The notes under the pieces: generated by a model | Database searches by the model: none | What the model was told of the DNA's origin: nothing | The model's input: only the letters and a program-made list of their open reading frames with translations | Program-made: the position numbers and the translations under genes | Shown: positions 1 to 12,023 of the stretch, one piece after another | Position numbering within the stretch: the stretch's first letter is position 1 | How the letters are laid out: each line of letters begins with the position of its first letter | Assembly: GCF_008831285.2 (NCBI RefSeq) | Contig: NC_045146.1 | Location: forward strand, 618,001-682,000 | Direction of reading: 5' to 3' | Source of the DNA: Nymphaea colorata | Taxonomy: Eukaryota > Streptophyta > Magnoliopsida > Nymphaeales > Nymphaeaceae | DNA length: 64,000 nucleotides

Positions 1-632
1 TGTGAAGCGTGCATTATATCTGTTACATCTTACATGTGGGTCATCTCATCCAAACACAGCTGCTACATATATCAATGTAGCTATGATGGAGGAAGGCCTA
101 GGAAATGTACATGTAGCACTTCGGTAGTTGCACAAGGCCCTGAAATGCAACCAAAAGTTGCTTGGTCCAGATCATATTCAGGTTTTCTTTTAAACTTGAA
201 TCCCGTTTACCTAGTTCTTTTATTGACTGTTGAGTTAATTAAAAGTGAGAATGAATAGAAGCTGTTTTTAGAGACCTTTCATTTGCCCAGCTTGGGGTAT
301 GAATTGGCCACAGCTTTGGCACATGTGGGTTCAGTTCTCCGCCAACTTAGACAAACCAGTTGAAGTGTGCGTAGTAGAAATTCTGCGGCATGAAACAGAG
401 TTTCACTTACTGCACTATGAGTATATATTTACTTGCCATGTCACTTGTAAGTTGAATCCAATATGGAGCTTAGTCTTCTCAGCCACTGGATGAAACTGTT
501 GCATTATTGCTTCTGCAGAATTTCTTTGGAAAGATAGTTAGAAGATGATGTGAAATTTACACTAGCTCAGTCTTCCTGAGATTGAATCGTGTCATTCCTT
601 CTCAGAACTTAGAAACTCTCTCTCTGACTAAA
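1..632 (+). pseudogene. REC/TSS exon 19 and intron 19 fragment, direct duplicate
   Basis: Bases 1-181 match exon 19 of the intact REC-like gene (48451-48631), and 182-632 match its following intron up to about 49085. The exon encodes a TPR helix pair. The copy carries an in-frame nonsense change, TAT to TAG, at 124-126, and a Pro to Ser change near the start, so it is not functional as read. The homology begins at the first base of the window, so more of this copy may lie to the left. It stops at a CT-rich run near 620-632, where the copia fragment begins, and no continuation of intron 19 or exon 20 was found beyond that element. Small indels separate the two copies, for example near 299 and near 506. 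Confidence 0.9.
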
Positions 633-2985
633 AGGGAAAGAAGCAGACTGTGATGGGGAGAGGAATCTCCATTGGTGGAGAAATAGAAGAAGATGGTGGC
701 TCAGGTTTGGGGGCAGAAATGGATTTATAAGGAAAAACATTCTCATCGAAAATGACATTACGGCAAATATAGAGTCTTGAAGTGGAAGAATTCAAGCAAA
801 GATAACCTTTATGTGTGGTGCTATAACTAAGAAATATGCATTTGGTGCTGCGATATTGTAATTTGTGAGTATTGTAAGGACGAAGATGAGGGTAGCAGGC
901 ACATCCAAAGGTTTTAAGAAAGGCATAGTCAGGGATTTGGTTAAAGAGTAGCTGAAAAGGACTTTTCATGTTTGTAACAGATGATGGCAGACGGTTAATA
1001 AGAAATGTAGCTGTAAGAAAGACAAAATCCCAAAACTTGAGGGGAAGGCTAGAATGAGCAAGTAACGCGAGACCTGTCTCTACTATGTGACGATGTTTTC
1101 GCTCTACTCTCCCATTTTGCTGATGAGTGTGAGGGCATGAAATGCGATGATCAATTCCACATGACTTTAAGTAAGTGGATAGGGATCTATATTCTCCTCC
1201 CCAATCACTTTGAAAAGCCTTGATGGGTCGCCCAAATTGTCTCTCAACAAGTTTTTGAAAGTCTCGAAAAATAGTCAAAACTTCAGACCTTCTTTTAATA
1301 ATAAATAACCAAGTGAACCTTGAATATCCATCAATAAAATTAACATAATAATAATATCCTTGCATGGAAGCAATGAGCGCAGGGCCCCAAACATCAGAGA
1401 ATATAATATCTAATGGTCCATTTATTTCATGAGATGAACTAGAAAAAGGTAAACTGTGACTCTTCCCCATTTGACATGCTTCACACAGAGAGTGAATTTT
1501 ATTGAAACTAGAAGGAAGTCTATATTTTCTAAGGACATGTTGCACGATTTTCATGGAAGGGTGCCCAAGTCGCTCATGCCATTTTTGTTGCGTAGTTCGT
1601 TCACCAAAAAGAGCCGCTGGTTGACTCTCAATATCTCCCAAGTGCAGCTTGTAGAGCCCGTGCTCATTATTTTCCTTGAGAAGAACCTGCCCTGTCTTGG
1701 CATCCTTAACATAACAAAAGTGCGGGTGAAATTCAAGCAACACATCATTATCTTTTGTAAACTTGTGTACAGAAAGCAGATTTTTGGTGATAGATGACAC
1801 ATGTAAAATATCTTTCATGATAAACTTGGAATCATGATGAAAGAAAACAGAGGTACCAATGTGTGTAATGTTCAAACATTGGCCATTTCCGATGCGAACT
1901 TGATCTCCTCCATTGTAGTGAGTTTGGATTGTCAAGTTATTGAAATTTGGCGTTACATGATGAGTGGCTCCAGAGTCAGGGTACCATCCTCCATGATCAA
2001 ATGACCCATAGGCATCAACTGTATGCGCTTCGATAGATGGAGCATCATTAAATTTCTGCATTTTATATGTTTTGCACTTCAAAGCCCCGTGGCCAGGCTG
2101 ACGACATGCTTGACAAACTGTGTGACAATTTGCAGCAATATGACCATTATTTCCACAATCAAAGCAAGATCCAACCTGATTTTTCGGAGGACGATCTTGA
2201 GTTTTATTGCGACCTTTGTTATGCTTAAAGCGATTGCCACCAAAATTTTGGTTTTTCGTAGTAAAATTTGCTGATGGATTTCCAATAGGGAGATTATCAA
2301 CTTCATCCAATTGCGCCTCATGAATAAGCAACATAGCAAGCAAGTCGTCCATATTAATGGGATTGACCCTAGTGTTCAATGCAGTTCTAACAGACTCATA
2401 TTCTCCCGATGGTAAACCAGTCATGATGTAGGTGATCAAATCATCATCATCCACTGGTTTGGATGCAAGAGCTAATTGATGAGCAATACTTCTTGCTCTG
2501 CAGAAATATTCCGAAATAGTTTCAGTGCCTTTTCTTAAGTTTTGAAGTTGGTTTCTCAACTGCTGGATTCTTGCTCTTGAGTGGGCAGCATACATACGTT
2601 TGAGGGCATTCCATAATTCATGAGAGGAAGAAATTCCCACAACATGACTACGAACAAGATCAGTTAAAGATGAAAGAATCCAACTTAATAAAAGCTGATC
2701 TAATCTGTACCATTCATCATACTTTGGATTGCGACATTTTAAGTCATTGTTGTCATCGATCCATTCAGAGGGATATGGTTGTTTACCATCAATGAAACCC
2801 ATGAGATTATAACTCTTAAAGAGGGGCGTAAACTGAGATTCCTAAATCAAATAATTGTCCAATGCAAGTTTACTGGAAAGCAAATACTGAAGATTTGTAG
2901 ACGCAGGAAGAATAGGAAAGATCTGACCTGTAGTTTGAGATGTGTCTGGTGTAGCAGACTCTGAAGCATGATTGTTTTCAGCCAT
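628..2985 (-). pseudogene. Ty1-copia gag-protease-integrase polyprotein, truncated before reverse transcriptase
   Basis: Read on the minus strand from an ATG at 2985. The gag part (UBN2-like) is followed by two zinc knuckles of CX2CX4HX4C form (CFDCGNNGHIAANC and CQACRQPGHGALKC), an aspartic protease site DSGATHHVT, the GAG-pre-integrase HERLGHP motif with its HHCC zinc site, and the integrase core with acidic residues in IIFSDVWGPA, FQSDWGGEYRS and NGRVERKH. The usual Asn after the second catalytic Asp is Trp here. Codon 48 is TAG (2842-2844) where a Trp codon is expected, so translation is broken, although the following 724 codons are open. The frame ends at 628, shortly after the integrase C-terminal region. 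No reverse transcriptase or RNase H follows, so the 3' half of the element is missing. Confidence 0.93.
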
Positions 2986-3400
2986 TTCGAATGAAAATTA
3001 GAGATACCCACACGACTATTCTGTTCTTGCAACCACAAAGGTGGTACTTGAAAAATCCACAGCGCCGCCCTGGTTTCAACTCAGGAAAATCTGAGATTTG
3101 GAAGGTAGAAAGCTGAGATGAAGACGATTCCAACGAACTCAAGATCGTCCAAAATGGTTGTCGGAGGAATCAACGCCGAAGATTTGAAAAATCAGTAATT
3201 TCTGCCTTTTCCGCGGGTGAGAAGGACGATTTCGGGCGGTGTCAACGCCTGGACACTTGCGAATAAGGCCAAGGACACGATGACACGGTGTCGTTCGTGT
3301 TGAAAGAAGCCCGACACGTGTTGAGCGGGACTCGGTGTTGGTTGAAGAAGATGTTTAATGCGACACGGAGGCGGGATTCGTCGAGTGGTTTTTTTCAAAT
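628..3400 (-). mobile_element. Truncated Ty1-copia retrotransposon 1
   Basis: This is the mobile element that carries the gag-protease-integrase frame. Its 3' end abuts the REC intron fragment at about 628-632. Upstream of gag, on the minus strand, 2986 to roughly 3400 is a plausible untranslated leader, but I could not define a long terminal repeat, a primer-binding site or a target-site duplication, so the outer limit is approximate. The missing reverse transcriptase half and the nonsense codon in gag make it a non-autonomous relic. Confidence 0.75.
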
Positions 3401-6400
3401 AAAACGCTTTTTTTGTGACAATAGATGTATGAAGTTGGATGAGAGGTGATCTGACCTCAGATCCTCAGACGGCAATCTCATATCACCTCGAACCTCGTGT
3501 CAAGGTAAGCAAATGCCCCTATATGAAAATTTGACTGCTGGGATTTTAGATCAACGGACCTCATATAGGATTTTTTATTTTTTATTTTTGGGCCTGATAT
3601 GGTAAAGCTCCATATTGAAATTTATGTTCAACATTTAACTTCTAAAGTCACACCTCAAATCCATGCTTGAGATTGAGATCTGCATTTTACTTTTTGCAAC
3701 GGTAGAAAGAGAGGTTGATCTTAAACCCTTCAATCTCAAAGATCTTATGTGGAAATACATCAAAGGTAACCTTAACTTCTTCTATAGTCGAAATATACTT
3801 CAAAATTTTCTTAAAAAGTAAACTTGTTAAGCAGCCTAGACTTCGAAGTCTCCCCTATTCGTTGCCTATTTTGCTTATGTAAATTTTTTCATGCAACGGA
3901 GGAGAAAAACTATAAACCAAAAGTCTACAAGAGCTTTTAATAAAAATGGATGGGAGTCTAGCTCTAGGCTAGGTTTTGTATATATATATATATGTATATA
4001 TATGCTTTCCCTAATTGTGTAATTTTACTAGGGAATTCTATATAATTGCATCTATGCATTTTATTTCATTTTTAAGAGAATTTTTGCTTTTCCATTACAA
4101 AGTGAAGACAAAGTGTGCAGTCTAAAGATAGAGATGGATTCATTAACGGCTGCAAGATAATAACGGATGTGTCTATGACCCATAAAGTATGGGTAAGCAT
4201 AAATTTTCCTTGTCTTAATCCTTCCACTACTTACGAAAATAGGTTGCCTCAGAAGACAAATTTTATGATACCAATATCTTAACATTTTGTTGTCCATCAA
4301 TAAACTATACCAAGCACATTCATATTAGTTCTTTTCCCTTTTTCTTTTGAACTTGTGAGACATCGTTGATTGATTAAAGTTTGTTAATTCTTTGTTAGAG
4401 TTTTCTTCCTCCAGAGCTTGCTTGATGGAGCATACCAAGCACAGAGGTTATTTAGCAACAGAGACACTTTGTGAGCATCCTATTAATCTACCTTAAGCAT
4501 TGGGGCATGTTCATGGAACACTTACAACAGACTAAGATTCAAATTGACCTCTCCGAAACTGATTTCTGATCACATTGGTATGGTACCTGAACTGTATATG
4601 TAACCGGGCTGGATCTTTATCGAATCCCATTCGGATGTTGGACTCGTATTCATGAGTTTCATATATGAAGCCGCGTATTTAATTTGATTAACAACCTGTC
4701 TAAATATATAGGAAAACGAGTCATTAATCTGATATATCTGATCCATTTAGATCCTTAGTCAGGGCAATGTTGAGCTTTTGGATCCTTAAGATACTGGTTT
4801 GCACTTGAAATAGTTTATCGTGAATTTGCTTCAAAAATTGAGGTAGATTCATGGCACACTGAATTATAGTTTATTTCTTAAACTTGTCCAATCTTTAAAC
4901 ATATTGCCAGAGGGCCCCGAAAATTAACCAAAGTCTCGAGCACTACTAGGTTCAGCTCTATTAGTGTAGACTTGTTATTAACAAATGTACACGTTTAACA
5001 ATCTCGATTTATGAGGGCCGATAGACATTTCAATTTCAAAATCAACTTAAAATATTTTAATTTATTTTTTAATTAAAAAAATATGCATATAGAAGCCGAC
5101 AGGGAATATGCATATTAGATACAATATGAATTAAATTCTGATCCTTTCTTTCTTCTAGGGTCTGGTCCAAGGCAGAGGTGCAGTACATTTTTCGTATTTT
5201 AGTATTTTTTTATATTTTTAACTTTCTTGCGGGTTTATGAAATTTTATATCCCAGAATTGGCTGATTGAATCAAAATCAATCCAACCCACATTTAAAGTA
5301 GCAAAATTTTATATATATATAAACTAGATCGGTTGAATAAGGTTAATGGCGAAATTAGATTCCCACATTTAAAGTAGCGGTGTAAGACAATAAAGTACCA
5401 TTGGATTTGCGGATCTGGAATAGAATATTCTCTTATACGGATTGGAAAGCAGTACAGTACTAGTGGTTTTTCATATATTGGACCGAGTGGTTTTTCAAAG
5501 GAAGAAGATGTAAGTCATGACGGGAAATTCAGCTTCAAGAAAACAAGGTAGGATTCAAACCGCTATCATCTCTAACGTCATTAAGCTTAGTTGGTTTTAT
5601 TAAATTCGAAAATGAGATAAGAACAACTCCTTGTTGAATTTTGCAAATTGAGAATGAATGGGCTTAGTGTGAGGAGACACTATGTAGGTCTAATTAGTAT
5701 ACTTCTGAATCCAAATCCAATCGACTTCCATATATGCAGTTTGTTATCACCCCAAAATTTTCAAAAAAGATTATTATTTTAAATTTTAGACCAAAAACAA
5801 ATTTGCGACTATTCGATACAAAATGAATTCTAAACCGTTGTCCAAATCCAAACAGAAAATTCAAATTTAAAACCCAACCTTAGACATGAGATTCAAATTC
5901 AAAATCGAATTATCAGATCTGAATTTAATCCAAAGTCCAAGTTTAGATCCAAGTCGATAATTCCAAACTCAAATCCAAAATAGAGTTCAAAACGACATGA
6001 GCATCGCGCACGCGTGCATAGAGATTCCCTTTGTTTTATGTTTCATCATGGCACCAAAAATATGTTTTTGAAGCTTAAACCACTCACTAGATCGCATCGG
6101 CGATAGATTGAACCTAATTCGGGTTTAAAACAAGCTCAAAGTCACTCAAAATGGAGTTGGCTGCCCATTTGCAACAAAAATCATTTTTTTATACATTTTA
6201 AATAAATAAATGTTTTATGTTTATTATATGAACAACCTTTATTTATTTATTATTTATGTTTTTATTTGATTTGATTTTATTTCATTTTATTTTATCTTGT
6301 TTTTTTTTTTAAAAAGAACCGTGTGCTGCACGGCCGCGCAAACGCATGCTGTATATGAGTGTGCCATCACGCGTGATGCGCGTGGCAGCGCCTGGCGCGC

Positions 6401-7930
6401 CAAGGCTTCCTATTTTGATGAAATTTTAAAATATATTTTAAATAAAATATAATTAATCATAACAAAATATTATAAATATATATATATTAATAAAAACATT
6501 TAAACAAACTTATTATCGGGCCCACCCAAGCTTATTAGGCCAAACCAGGCTGGCTCGATAAATTATCGGGCCGGCCCAGGTTTATTTTTTTGGATCCGAG
6601 TTTGGCCCAGAACCTAGGTAACTGGTGGCGGCCCAGCCTCATGCCCAAGCTCAATTTTGGTTGATCATTTTTTGGGATGCCAACACAGTCCAAGAGGTCT
6701 ACAAATCTATTTTTTGTTGTCCCTTTTTTTTCTTCTTCAAATCTTTTTGTCGTTGGCCACATCCATTTGCCTTAGAATAAATTGGATTCCACCTTCAAAC
6801 TCACTTGAATGGATTGGATGTCTAGTGAAATGTGCTTCATTTACTAGGCAGATTTGAATCTTCCCCTGCTTGGTTGTCAAGTTTTCTTCTTTTCCAAATA
6901 TACAAGTTAAAACAGGGGCAGAGCCAATGTTTTGCTGGGGACCAAATTATACTTTTTAAAATTTTAAAAAAGGTCACTAATTTTCTTTTGTAAATTATAA
7001 TATGTATACTTTTGGTTTTTCTTTTCAAAAAATCCAGGGAGCCATGGCCTTTGCTAGCAGCCCTTAGATCCTGCAAATGGAGGAGTGAACTAAAAGAGCA
7101 AATCATGATGAGAAATCACATTTCGGGCGAGTGGAAGGCTAATCCCCCTGGGCTGAAGCCTCCCCTCTTCCCTCGTCCTCCCTATGATCCAGAGCTGCTT
7201 TATGGTGCTTCAAGGTAGGCGACTCGCATCCCCTTTTGCAGCACAGGACGACGACGCCGCTGAAGTTCAAAATGAAAACTGCTCGCCCACTAGCCCTCCG
7301 ACCCAGCACTTTGCACCAGTGCCTTTAAGGATCATGATGAGAAATTACATGGAGGCAGCAATTTGCACCTATACTACAAGGAAATTGTAAAAGTAAATCA
7401 GGTTGCCAAGGTTAAATGCAGTTGTCATATACACTATTGCACATGTAAAAACTGGAGGTGTAGCTGCACTCAAATCGGTTGTAATTGCATCTTTCATATG
7501 AGTTCGGATCCAAATAATCTTCATTCAATTTGGAAATTAATTGCATCTAGTTAGCAACTAGATTCGGATTTGACATGTGATTTTCTTACCACATCGTGAT
7601 GGACATCCGAAAGTGCTGAAATATCTAATAATTTAGATATGGTTTTGCATTTTTATATTTGGATCCATATCCAACTCCAAGTAGTGTTAAGCAAATACCC
7701 AACTAGATTACCCATTTAGCCCAGCAAATCTAATAGGAATCCGAACTATTGTCATCCCAATTAAGCCAAGAGGTGCTCCCTGATTATTTAAGTATTTCCC
7801 TCCCAAGCCCTAAAACCATAATTGTGTCTCTCTTTTTAATCATTGTATATTTATTTGGCACTTGTTTAGAATAAACTCTTGGAGTACATATGTTTATTTG
7901 GTGAAAATGTTGATATGATTTTTGTACTTT
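3400..7930. other. Gene-free AT-rich interval
   Basis: No coding region with a recognisable family was seen. The interval holds short (TA)n runs near 3980-4010 and 5310-5325, and a 17-bp direct repeat (5286-5302 and 5362-5378). There is also GC-rich sequence near 6320-6410, and a stretch at 6515-6650 rich in GGCCCA/GGGCC words such as are common in plant repeats. Sequence near 6915-6990 begins CAGGGGCAGAGCCA and runs into AT-rich DNA, resembling the end of a hAT-type MITE, but no second end or target duplication was found. The reading frames present are short and have no domain signature. Confidence 0.6.
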
Positions 7931-10165
7931 TAGGCAAGTGCAAGAGTATTCAAAATCCCTAGATTTTTTACTTGTAAGCTGTCGGTTTTCATTTTGAATT
8001 TACATGACATCAACTTTTTGTGTTGTAAAAGGAAAAAAATATCGATATGCAAGTTGAAGCACAACAAATGCATCACTCTAAGGCATGAAAAACGTGCCTA
8101 GTATCATAAGCAAATAAAATGAAGGATGAGGGTTCGGCTATATTGTTTGGTAAAATGATGAAATACTCTTCCACTCACTCTTACAAAGCTTATGCACAAG
8201 GTCCTAATGATTTTCATGCCTTTGATGTATAACACAGAACATGTACATCTGATCCATATGGTTTGACTTCATCTGAATCAACATAATATTCATGCTTTTT
8301 TTAAAAGAGAAATATGCTTCTATGCATCGGTTGATTCAGCAATTATCCTGGGAAAAGTAAATGAAAAAACATTTATAAAATATATTAAAAAAGAAAAATA
8401 TTCTACCGCAATACCTGTCGGAGGAGGGCAAAGCTGGTTATATAATTTGCTAGATCCTTCAATTGAAAAATTGAATCTTACGGAATCATGCTTTCATACA
8501 AGATCTTAATTATCTTAATTTAATTACATGTGACATGTAATGATCAATGAATTTAGTTTTATTCCAGACGGCTGGAATTGAGGAACACCTGATACCAATA
8601 TTAATGTATATTCCTGTTTGAATATATTGATCGACTGCCTTCATTATTTTGGGTTTTGGATCTTCCAAATTATTTCTATAGGAGATCTGGACCCATTATA
8701 AAAAATTCATTCTCTTGATAAAAAAAATATGAGGTAGAACCAATACAATTCAACTTGAATTGACTGATTTTGCCTGATTGTTGCAACATATGTAAGAGTA
8801 ATGTGGGGAGGAGAAAGGATACCCCGAAGAGGTTGAAGCCCATCTTTCTTTCCCTTGCTGCTGGGTCATTGCTCTCTCGGGCTTGGAACCATAAGCTCAA
8901 TTGTTAGGAGCATAGACTGGAACCTCAACTCCTCTCTCTAGACGTATTTTTATTGTGGATTGCTTTCGTGTCTATCTTTCGATTCTGAACTTGTTGTTTT
9001 ATTAGGCGTAGGTGTCACACTTTACAGTTACTCTCCTCATCTCAAGAGTAGCGTCTGCTACCATTTGTAGTCCAGAGGAATAGCACCCACATGAATCAAA
9101 CTGATGATCGAGTTTGTTACTATCTCACCAATCCAACCAGCTACTATACATACCTTTTCAGGATGAAATAATAAAAATTTAAAGCGCATATTGCTGGGTA
9201 CATTACAAGGCTGTGCCCAACTGAAATGGGTGGCGGATCTGAATCTGCCAATCGGCCCTGAATCTGGATCTTTCCTAAGTAAAACCATAATCACAATCAG
9301 AACCCAAATATATCCAGAAAATTATTATCTTTACAACATTATATTTACATTCAACTTTTGCAAATCTGAATCCGCACAGCAGTTTAGCATCGGATTTACT
9401 GAATCATATCTAACATCGGTGATTATGCCAAATCCATGGCCATCCCCAGGCTTCACTACTACCATGAAAGGTTCTTAATTAGAGTCTGTAATGAATGAAG
9501 GATGAAGTGCGAAATGCTAGATATAATCACATCATCATTAATGAAACAGGAACATAGCATTTTTTCTTACCAAACATCCTCTAAGTAACTTGGGCTTCAT
9601 TCATCTACATAAAAACTATCAAGAAAAATTGCTTCATTGTGTATAAGGGCGAAGTAGCTCATAAATTGATTCAAATTTTTTGGATCCTTTCTTCATTCCT
9701 AACAAAAGCATATTATCATGAGTACAATTAAGCGGTAATATGAGGGTGGTAGATGCTATTAGAAAGAAAACAGAGGAGGCCGGTAATGTCCCTTTGAAGT
9801 TTCGGATCTAAATTTTGAGACTGATCGAAAACCTTTTTTTATACAATTGTGGACTGTGGATTTCAGCTATCTCAGATTTGAGATTCTTTTGGATCTGAGA
9901 TTCAAAAGGGAAAATAACAACAGCATATCCAGAATTAGCAAAAGAAAAAAAAGAAAGAAAGGAAAAGAAGAAGAACTTGCTTACAACAACCAAATCCCAA
10001 GTCCTCAAGAAATAGAGGAAATGAAAAGACACAAGAAGTTGTTCTGACTCTATTGAGTGTAGAACTAGAAATCTATGCGCACCTAGCAGCTTGTTAAAGA
10101 AGATCGTTTTGATTAAAGTTGTAAAGCTAATTAATAAGTGGACGCAAGCCTAGAAGAGTTCTGCC
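7930..10165 (+). repeat. Dispersed repeat A (left arm of an inverted duplication)
   Basis: From about 7930 to 9480 this matches 24140-26142 in the same orientation. Landmarks shared by both copies include the start near GCAAGAGTATTC, the ATACTCTTCCACTCACTC stretch (8161 and 25019) and the region around 8281 versus 25141. The second copy has about 630 bp near 24260-24890 that this one lacks. Bases about 9790-10165 match 27240-27690, but in reverse orientation. Bases 8483-8703 and 10011-10165 also recur inverted immediately to the right (10180-10610). No protein-coding content was recognised. The repeat class is unknown. Confidence 0.85.
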
Positions 10166-10334
10166 AACTGGGCGACACGGGCAGAACTCTTCTAGGCTTG
10201 CGTCCACTTATTAATTAGCTTTACAACTTTAATCAAAACGATCTTCTTTAACAAGCTGCTAGGTGCGCATAGATTTCTAGTTCTACACTCAATAGAGTCC
10301 GAACAACTTCTTGTGTCTTTTCATTTCCTCTATT
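10011..10334. repeat. Near-perfect 155-bp inverted repeat with 14-nt spacer
   Basis: Arm 10011-10165 and arm 10180-10334 are reverse complements at 154 of 155 positions by direct reading; the one mismatch is at 10045. The spacer is AACTGGGCGACACG (10166-10179). A transcript through it would fold into a long, almost fully paired hairpin. The arms contain no reading frame of note. The same sequence occurs without its inverted partner near 27250-27380, in more diverged form. Confidence 0.95.
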
Positions 10335-10610
10335 TTTTTTATCGATTTTTTTATAATGGGTCCGGATCTCCTATAGAAATAATTTGGAAGATCCAAAACC
10401 CAAAATAATGAAGGCAGTCGATGAATATATTCAAACAGGAATATACATTAATATTGGTATCAGGTGTTCCTCAATTCCAGCCCAGTATTCATGGAAGAAA
10501 GAAGTTGTTACTGAGATTCGACACGATCCAGAATAAAACTAAATTCACTGATCGTTACATGTAATTAAATTAAGATAATTAAGATATTGTCTGAAAGCAT
10601 GATTCATAAT
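10335..10610 (-). repeat. Outer right arm of the inverted duplication of repeat A
   Basis: Reverse complement of 8483-8703. From 10345 to 10482 only a few mismatches with the left arm were seen. At 10334-10345 the right arm jumps, across an A/T run, from the sequence facing 10011 to the sequence facing about 8703. The 1.3 kb present on the left (8711-10010) is therefore missing on the right. The right arm also keeps about 45 bp near 10482-10535 (containing the complement of AACAACTTCTTTCTTC) that repeat B has and the left arm lacks. Confidence 0.85.
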
Positions 10611-11079
10611 GAAATTAAGATACTTCTACACAGTTTTAAAATTTCAAAAAGAAAAAAGGAACATATCTATTGCTTAGATTGATTAAAAAAAAAGGAATTC
10701 ATTAATCAACTAAGTTAGTTTTGACCAAGTAAGTGTTAAAGATAGCCTTCTTATTTTTATTTTGACTAATTTGAAAAACGTGTCATCCAATATAAATAGC
10801 TAAAGAAAAATGCAGGTAATAACCATAATGAAAATATGTGTTTAAAATAGTGAAAGTAATCAAATTGCATAAAAAATATGTAAGCCAATAACACACATAA
10901 TAAGTCTAGGAAGTGAACAATAAAGAATCAAGCAACATATAAAACAATACGAAACATGTGCCACAAAGTGAAATATTTTAACTGTCGTATATAAAATACC
11001 TTAAAAAATAACTTGTCTATAATAAGAGTAAATGCCTTAAAAAATATAAAATATTTTAACCATCGTAAATGAAATACCT

Positions 11080-11459
11080 TAAAAAACAACTTGTCTATAA
11101 TAAGAGCATATGCATCCGATAAAAGTTATGGATCAGTATTAAAATATAGATATAAAGGAGACACAAAAAAAAAAACCTTTGCAGTATCGAAAGTTTTAAA
11201 GAAAACGAAAGCAAATGAGAAATTAATAGAAAAGAATTACTAGCATTATATTATATTATGTAGTCTTACATTTTGAAATCTGTATAGTGTTCACAAAATT
11301 TATAGTTAGAACGAACAATACACGGGTAAAACATTGGTTAAATGCAAAATTAAAAAATTCGATAGAAGGTTAGTAAATGAAATAAAAATGCTTGATTTTA
11401 CCATAGAAGTATTAAAATCTTTTGAAAATAGTTTTGCAGATGTTCTTTCAAGAGAGTAG
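11080..11459 (+). pseudogene. Pararetroviral RNase H C-terminal remnant, copy 1
   Basis: The frame reads RAYASDKSYGSVLKYRYKG near 11105-11160, resembling the start of caulimovirid RNase H (Thr-Asp-Ala-Ser region). It ends FADVLSRE followed by a stop at 11457-11459, which resembles the typical end of the RNase H domain. Between them the frame is disrupted near a poly-A run at 11165-11180. The equivalent stretch in copy 2 is better preserved and shows a CRYHSESFK...NRKELLAFYY pattern. No intact product is possible. Confidence 0.75.
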
Positions 11460-11639
11460 AGGCTACACGGAAGGTAACGGAAAAAGCTGACACCGGAAAT
11501 TACTAAAGATGTAAATTCTTATCCAAATGCTGAAGATAGAGATCCTAAATATTAAAGTCATCAAAAATCTAAAAACATAGGTAAAAGAAATAGATACTTT
11601 GAAAAACCAGATAACCATCCTTTTAAATAACTTACTAGA

Positions 11640-12023
11640 ATGTACCAAACTAAAAAACTCCAAAAGAAAGTAAATAACGATCTAAACGAAGAAAATAAAC
11701 TTAAAACGGCAGAAAAGAAAATTTTCAAAAACTATAATCTTGACGATAAGTTCAAGAGACTAGAAATAAAAACGACACCAGTATCCCACCATAAATCCAA
11801 ACCCATGTATAAACCAGTCCAATTTATCCCACCACAAATCCAAACCTATGTCCAAACTAATCCAATTTATCACACCACAAATCCAAACCTATGTCCAAAC
11901 CATAAAATAGCAGGAAAAAAAAAAAGGGCAAACCATAATAGTAAAAATTACCTAGGAAACTTAAAACAGGTCACTGACTTACATTTAGAAATAAATAAAA
12001 CTGAACTCATGAAAAATAACTAA
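11640..12023 (+). CDS. Pararetrovirus-associated ORF downstream of RNase H, copy 1
   Basis: Open frame of 127 codons beginning MYQTKKLQKKVNNDLNEEN, rich in Lys, Asn and Gln, with no domain I recognise. It lies about 180 bp after the RNase H stop. The middle contains an imperfect 43-bp DNA duplication (starts at 11819 and 11862), which gives similar peptides in two different frames and so looks like a late expansion. A homologous 99-codon frame exists in copy 2. By position it may be the second ORF of a florendovirus-like genome; its function is unknown. Expression is unlikely. Confidence 0.55.
   Translation: MYQTKKLQKKVNNDLNEENKLKTAEKKIFKNYNLDDKFKRLEIKTTPVSHHKSKPMYKPVQFIPPQIQTYVQTNPIYHTTNPNLCPNHKIAGKKKRANHNSKNYLGNLKQVTDLHLEINKTELMKNN

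Noticed and set aside
5286-5378. 17-bp direct repeat CCCACATTTAAAGTAGC flanking about 60 bp
   Set aside because: The enclosed sequence has no transposon or SINE character; a simple local duplication is more likely.
5560-5620. Minus-strand GGTTTGAATCC resembling a polymerase III box B
   Set aside because: No acceptable box A at the expected spacing and no flanking duplication.
9058-9294. Minus-strand frame partly shared by both dispersed-repeat copies (SLIHVGAIPLDYK)
   Set aside because: The frame is not conserved outside a short stretch between 9058-9294 and 25700-25760, and no domain is visible.
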